From: an uncultured Lachnospiraceae bacterium | GTDB lineage: Bacteria > Bacillota > Clostridia > Lachnospirales > Lachnospiraceae | Direction of reading: 5' to 3' | Length of the DNA stretch: 64,000 nucleotides | Assembly (NCBI GenBank): GCA_934438085.1 | Contig: CAKSBC010000005.1 | Coordinates: forward strand, 1 to 64,000 | Part shown: positions 60,869 to 64,000 of the stretch, one piece after another | How positions within the stretch are numbered: position 1 is the stretch's first letter | Layout: the number at the start of each line of letters is the position of its first letter | Position numbers and translations under genes: made by a program | The notes under the pieces: model-generated | What the model was told of the DNA's origin: nothing | The model's input: the letters and a program-made list of their open reading frames with translations, nothing else | The model's database searches: none

Positions 60869-60964
60869 TCAAGCTGCAGCTGCAGCTGATTTCTTGATTA
60901 TCAAGCCGCATCTACAGCTGATTTCTTAGTCATCAAGCCGCAGCCGCAGCTGATATCTGATTAT
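60869..60964. repeat. Three 32-bp tandem repeats between malic enzyme and fumC
   Basis: Units at 60869-60900, 60901-60932 and 60933-60964 share TCAAGCYGCAG then CAGCTGATTTCTTGATTA with several substitutions. The third unit includes the stop codon of the malic enzyme gene (60961-60963). Each unit contains a CAGCTG palindrome and, on the minus strand, a GCAGCTGCAGCTTGA-type segment. Confidence 0.8.
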
Positions 60965-62136
60965 ATGCGAGCAACTCCGCTTTCTCTTGCGGCCTCCTCA
61001 ACAGCCTTTGCAACCGCATTCTTAACTCTCGGATCAAAAGCCTTTGGAAGTATGTAGTCTGCATTTAATTCTTCATCTGAAATAAGTCCTGCAAGCGCCT
61101 TAGCTGCTGCGATCTTCATAGCATCATTTATATCGCTCGCTCTGCAGTCAAGCGCACCTCTGAAGATGCCCGGGAATGCAAGTACATTATTGACCTGATT
61201 AGGATAATCGCTTCGGCCTGTGGCAACGACCTTTGCTCCTCCGGCCTTTGCATCCTCTGGGAATATCTCAGGTGTAGGATTTGCGCAGGCAAATATGATC
61301 GCATCCTTTGCCATAGTCGCAACGATCTCAGTTGTAAGCATATTAGGTGCCGATACTCCTATAAATGCATCGGCTCCCTTTATAACCTCTGCAAGAGTGC
61401 CCTTTTCCATGCCGCGGTTTGTAAGCTTAGCTATCTCTTCCTTGACAGGATTCATATTATCTGGACGGCCCTCGTAGATAGCGCCCTTTCTGTCGCAAAG
61501 AATAACATTCTTAAGACCTGCAGAAACTAAAAGCTTGGTTATAGCTATAGCTGCAGCTCCTGCCCCGTTGACCACAAGCTTGATCTCATCCAGCTTCTTT
61601 CCTACTACCTTTAATGCATTCATAAGTGCAGCCAGTGAAATAACTGCTGTTCCGTGCTGGTCATCATGGAAAATAGGAATATCACAGCGCTCCTTAAGCT
61701 TTTTCTCGATCTCAAAGCAGCGCGGTGCGGCGATATCCTCAAGGTTAACTCCTCCAAATGAACCTGCGAGCAGTGCGACTGTGTTGACGATCTCATCAAC
61801 ATCCTTTGAACGCACGCAAAGAGGTATTGCATCAACTCCGCCAAAGGCCTTGAAAAGCACACATTTTCCTTCCATAACCGGCATTCCTGCTTCCGGACCG
61901 ATATCTCCTAAGCCAAGAACGGCTGTTCCGTCAGTCACAACAGCCACAGTATTCCATCTGCGTGTAAGCTCATAGCTCTTATTCACATCCTTCTGTATCT
62001 CAAGACAAGGCTGTGCAACACCCGGTGTATATGCAAGTGAAAGCGCCTCACTGCTGTCTACAGAGGCTCTCGGTGTAACCTCAAGCTTTCCCTTCCACTC
62101 ATAATGCTTCTTCAGAGATTCCTCAGCGTAGTTCAT
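60961..62136 (-). CDS. NAD(P)-dependent malic enzyme
   Basis: Oxidative decarboxylation of malate to pyruvate. The short bacterial form (391 residues) has SLAYTPGVAQPCLEIQKD near residue 30, TVAVVTDGTAVLGLGDIGPEAGMPVMEGKCVLFKAFGGVDAIPLC, the metal site EDIAAPRCFEIEKKL and IPIFHDDQHGTAVISLAALMNAL, and the nucleotide-binding VVNGAGAAAIAITKLL. The cofactor (NAD or NADP) is not certain. AAAGGAG precedes the ATG. The stop codon lies within the 32-bp tandem repeats. Confidence 0.95.
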   Translation of the reverse strand: MNYAEESLKKHYEWKGKLEVTPRASVDSSEALSLAYTPGVAQPCLEIQKDVNKSYELTRRWNTVAVVTDGTAVLGLGDIGPEAGMPVMEGKCVLFKAFGGVDAIPLCVRSKDVDEIVNTVALLAGSFGGVNLEDIAAPRCFEIEKKLKERCDIPIFHDDQHGTAVISLAALMNALKVVGKKLDEIKLVVNGAGAAAIAITKLLVSAGLKNVILCDRKGAIYEGRPDNMNPVKEEIAKLTNRGMEKGTLAEVIKGADAFIGVSAPNMLTTEIVATMAKDAIIFACANPTPEIFPEDAKAGGAKVVATGRSDYPNQVNNVLAFPGIFRGALDCRASDINDAMKIAAAKALAGLISDEELNADYILPKAFDPRVKNAVAKAVEEAARESGVARI

Positions 62137-62231
62137 CTATTACTCCTTTCAATGATCGGCAGTACCAATACTCAAATTTAATTAATTCATATCTTATATA
62201 TTTTATAGTAAAAGTCCCTGATATTACAATA

Positions 62232-62269
62232 CAGGCAGAGTCCTTTTAAAGCACTCCGCCTGCATTTTT
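62232..62269. terminator. Hairpin between lrgB and malic enzyme
   Basis: CAGGC-AG-AGT (62232-62241) pairs with ACT-CC-GCCTG (62253-62262), followed on the plus strand by CATTTTTATTT. The T-run is on the plus side, so its use for the minus-strand lrgAB transcript is uncertain. Confidence 0.4.
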
Positions 62270-62288
62270 ATTTAAGCAATATTACTAA

Positions 62289-62993
62289 TTAATAAAGTCC
62301 CGCAAATACTACCATAGTGATGACCGTCATAAGACCGGCTACAGCTATAGAAAGTCCTGCCATTGCTCCCTCTATCTCTCCCATCTCAAGAGCCTTTGCC
62401 GTACCTAAGGCATGTGATGCAGTACCTATACCGATTCCTCTTGCAACCGGCTCTGTTATCCTGAACAGCCTGCATACCGGGACCGCAACAACATTTCCGG
62501 TTATTCCGCTTACTACTATTCCTGCTACTGCGATAGATACATAGCCCTTATACTGCTCCGCAAGCGCCATTCCCATAGCAGTAGTTATCGCATGAGGAAG
62601 CAGCGTTACATATTCGGTGTGGCTGAATTTAAATATAATGGCAAATATCAGCAGTGTTAAGCCTGTTGTCAAAACTCCCGACAGTATTCCGAGAAGGATA
62701 GCCAGATAGTTCTTCTTAAGTGCTTCAAACTGCTCATAAAGCAGTATAGCAAGGCTTATAGTCGCAAGATTAAGAAAATATGATACATACTTTCCTCCCT
62801 GATTATATGCCTCATAGTCTATATTGAATATTTTCAAAAATGCTATACATATAAGAAGTCCGACAAGGATAGGATTAAAAAGTATAAAGCCGGTTTTTTT
62901 CTGCAGCCAGCGACCGAACATGAATGCACCTATTGTAAGTGCAGCACCGAAATAGGCTGAGCTTAAGAAAATTTCATTCATAGTCTCATTCAT
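62289..62993 (-). CDS. lrgB: LrgB/YohK-family membrane protein
   Basis: Membrane partner of LrgA in holin-antiholin-like systems that modulate murein hydrolase activity or, in several bacteria, pyruvate uptake. The 234 residues have about eight hydrophobic segments. The conserved HAITTAMGMALAEQYKGYVSIAVAGIVVSGITGNVVAVPVCRLFRI and GIGTASHALGTAKALEMGE are diagnostic. It overlaps the end of lrgA by 8 bp. Close to malic enzyme and pyruvate kinase, a pyruvate-related role is a reasonable inference. Confidence 0.93.
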   Translation of the reverse strand: MNETMNEIFLSSAYFGAALTIGAFMFGRWLQKKTGFILFNPILVGLLICIAFLKIFNIDYEAYNQGGKYVSYFLNLATISLAILLYEQFEALKKNYLAILLGILSGVLTTGLTLLIFAIIFKFSHTEYVTLLPHAITTAMGMALAEQYKGYVSIAVAGIVVSGITGNVVAVPVCRLFRITEPVARGIGIGTASHALGTAKALEMGEIEGAMAGLSIAVAGLMTVITMVVFAGLY

Positions 62994-63354
62994 TGCTGCT
63001 GCCTCCTTTTTTAGTACATCTTATAATGAACTGTGTAACTCTGCCGGAAACAGCCATAACTATGACTGTAGATACCATGCAGACAATAATATATTTAATT
63101 ATTGAATCCTTGACCTCGCTCCATATAACAATAAGACCTACTCCCGCAGGAACAAACATTATCGGCTGAATATCTATAAGAAATCTTGCCGCGTCCTTTA
63201 TGGCATCCAGCTTCAGAAGTCCTGTAAAAAGCAGGAAGAACAATATAACTATTCCGTAGATACAAGTTGGGATCGGTGCCGGAATGATTGCGTTAAGCAG
63301 CTCCGATATAAAGCCGATAATAAGGATAATTAGATACTGACTGATGTACTTCAT
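62986..63354 (-). CDS. lrgA: LrgA/CidA-family membrane protein
   Basis: Holin-like small membrane protein, partner of LrgB. The 122 residues have four hydrophobic segments with IPAPIPTCIYGIVILFFLLFTGLLKLDAIKDAARFLIDIQPIMFVPAGVGLI, the typical LrgA core. The start is preceded by AAAGGGG and the stop is fused to the lrgB start by an 8-bp overlap, giving an lrgAB operon. No lytSR two-component system lies next to it here. Confidence 0.93.
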   Translation of the reverse strand: MKYISQYLIILIIGFISELLNAIIPAPIPTCIYGIVILFFLLFTGLLKLDAIKDAARFLIDIQPIMFVPAGVGLIVIWSEVKDSIIKYIIVCMVSTVIVMAVSGRVTQFIIRCTKKGGSSNE

Positions 63355-63463
63355 GTAAAATAACCCCTTTGTTTTATAGTCGGGCTTCCCCTCACCGCCA
63401 TAACGATATCAGATAAAGCGCCTGACGATAATGCCGGCAGCTGTTAATGATATACGTATAACA

Positions 63464-63495
63464 AAAGTCCGTGTGAATGATAACACACGGACTTT
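63464..63495 (-). terminator. Terminator between pyruvate kinase and lrgA
   Basis: Perfect 12-bp stem AAAGTCCGTGTG (63464-63475) with CACACGGACTTT (63484-63495), 8-nt loop, followed by TGTTAT on the minus strand. It lies 120 bp beyond the pyruvate kinase stop. Confidence 0.75.
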
Positions 63496-63618
63496 ACTAC
63501 AAATTGTATACATTTTCAATATTTCAGCTCTGCAAATCTTTGCCGAAAATTAATTTTGGCAAAACGAACAAATTAAAGCTGTATTTTTCACGTTGAGCTG
63601 TATTTATCTTCTGCTTAT

Positions 63619-64000
63619 TTACATCCTGTCAGCTGTCATAACTCTGATAGTATTGGTCCTTGAGGAATTTCCTAAAGGAAGTCCTGCTGTAAGCACTGCA
63701 GGTTTGCCAATGCGTACAAAGCCTGTGCCGATAGCCTTGTTGAAGGCGCTGTCGAACAGCATATCAGAATCCTCGATGTGCTCAAGCATCTGCGGTGTAA
63801 CACCCCATACAAGATTGAGCTGATAGTAGGTCTTTTCACTCGGAGTGCAGCCGACTATCGGGCATGACGGCTTATACTTTGATATCATTCTTGCCGTATA
63901 TCCTGACTGTGTTACGGTTATGATCGCATCTGCCTTGATGTCTATGGCTGTAAGTCCGCTTGCATGAGAGATTGCATTTGTCACGCTGTCATTAAAATCA
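63619..64000 (-). CDS. pyk: Pyruvate kinase, C-terminal part (truncated by window edge)
   Basis: The reading frame is open to the window edge. The visible 127 residues (DFNDSVTNAISHASGLTAIDIKADAIITVTQSGYTARMISKYKPSCPIVGCTPSE and onward to AVLTAGLPLGNSSRTNTIRVM) are the C-terminal regulatory domain of pyruvate kinase, which binds effectors. The catalytic domains lie beyond 64000. Pyruvate kinase makes pyruvate and ATP from phosphoenolpyruvate, in keeping with the malic enzyme and fumarase next to it. Confidence 0.93.
   Translation of the reverse strand, partial: DFNDSVTNAISHASGLTAIDIKADAIITVTQSGYTARMISKYKPSCPIVGCTPSEKTYYQLNLVWGVTPQMLEHIEDSDMLFDSAFNKAIGTGFVRIGKPAVLTAGLPLGNSSRTNTIRVMTADRM

Noticed and set aside
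60869..60964. CRISPR array
   Set aside because: The three 32-bp units are directly adjacent with no spacers, and no cas genes are present.

Overview
The window looks like chromosomal DNA of an anaerobic Gram-positive Clostridia bacterium, most likely Lachnospiraceae-like. The evidence is AGGAGG-type ribosome binding sites throughout, lipoprotein signal peptides, oxygen-sensitive metalloenzyme maturation genes, a (Re)-citrate-synthase-type gene, a membrane pyrophosphatase, CsoR/CopA and a glycine riboswitch. The genus cannot be fixed from the sequence. I see no rRNA, tRNA, CRISPR array, insertion sequence or prophage.

Layout. 0.2-3.2 kb: a TRAP transporter (dctM, dctQ, dctP, minus strand) whose promoter carries an eight-C tract in its spacer. 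3.8-5.6 kb: a HAD phosphatase and a DegV protein. 5.6-8.1 kb: a two-gene module I do not recognise, divergent from a GntR regulator. 8.2-22.7 kb: the main accessory region, one plus-strand run preceded by a leader with an intrinsic terminator. It encodes a NifH-like reductase, a fused NifD-NifK-like protein, HypF, HypC, HypD, HypE, a cloverleaf-like intergenic element, a TM1266-type regulator, a second NifD-like/NifK-like pair, HydF and HydE. No hydrogenase structural subunit, HypA, HypB or HydG lies in the window. 22.8-25.7 kb: a PTS_EIIC_2-type membrane protein, a NagD-like HAD protein and an EamA transporter.

25.7-30.4 kb: pstS, pstC, pstA, pstB, phoU (minus), with near-identical Pho-box-like promoter motifs before both pstS and pstC. 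30.7-33.0 kb: iscR-type regulator, iscS and iscU. 33.0-35.7 kb: an M20 amidohydrolase and a MATE exporter. 35.8-36.7 kb: a second cloverleaf element and a RelB/DinJ-YafQ toxin-antitoxin pair. 36.7-40 kb: (Re)-citrate synthase-like enzyme, GntR regulator and isocitrate dehydrogenase, probably making 2-oxoglutarate from acetyl-CoA and oxaloacetate. 40.4-44.6 kb: 5-formyl-THF cyclo-ligase, glycine-riboswitch-controlled glyA, a PEBP protein, a small unknown protein and MsrA. 44.8-48.2 kb: copper resistance (CsoR operators, csoR, copA carrying a C-terminal CopZ-like domain with its own internal ribosome binding site).

48.4-57 kb: trmB, a two-component system, an NlpC/P60 hydrolase with peptidoglycan-binding repeats, a D-Ala-D-Ala carboxypeptidase and a second MATE exporter. 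57.2-64 kb: potassium-dependent-type membrane pyrophosphatase, class II fumarase, malic enzyme, LrgB/LrgA and the C-terminal end of pyruvate kinase at the window edge.

The most interesting system is the 8.2-22.7 kb cluster. Its genes suggest a nitrogenase-like reductase system coupled to machinery that builds Fe-CN/CO groups (HypCDEF) and to parts of the [FeFe]-hydrogenase H-cluster assembly pathway (HydE, HydF). The IscS/IscU genes nearby could supply Fe-S clusters. Its substrate is unknown. All functions are inferred by reading the proteins; no database search was possible.
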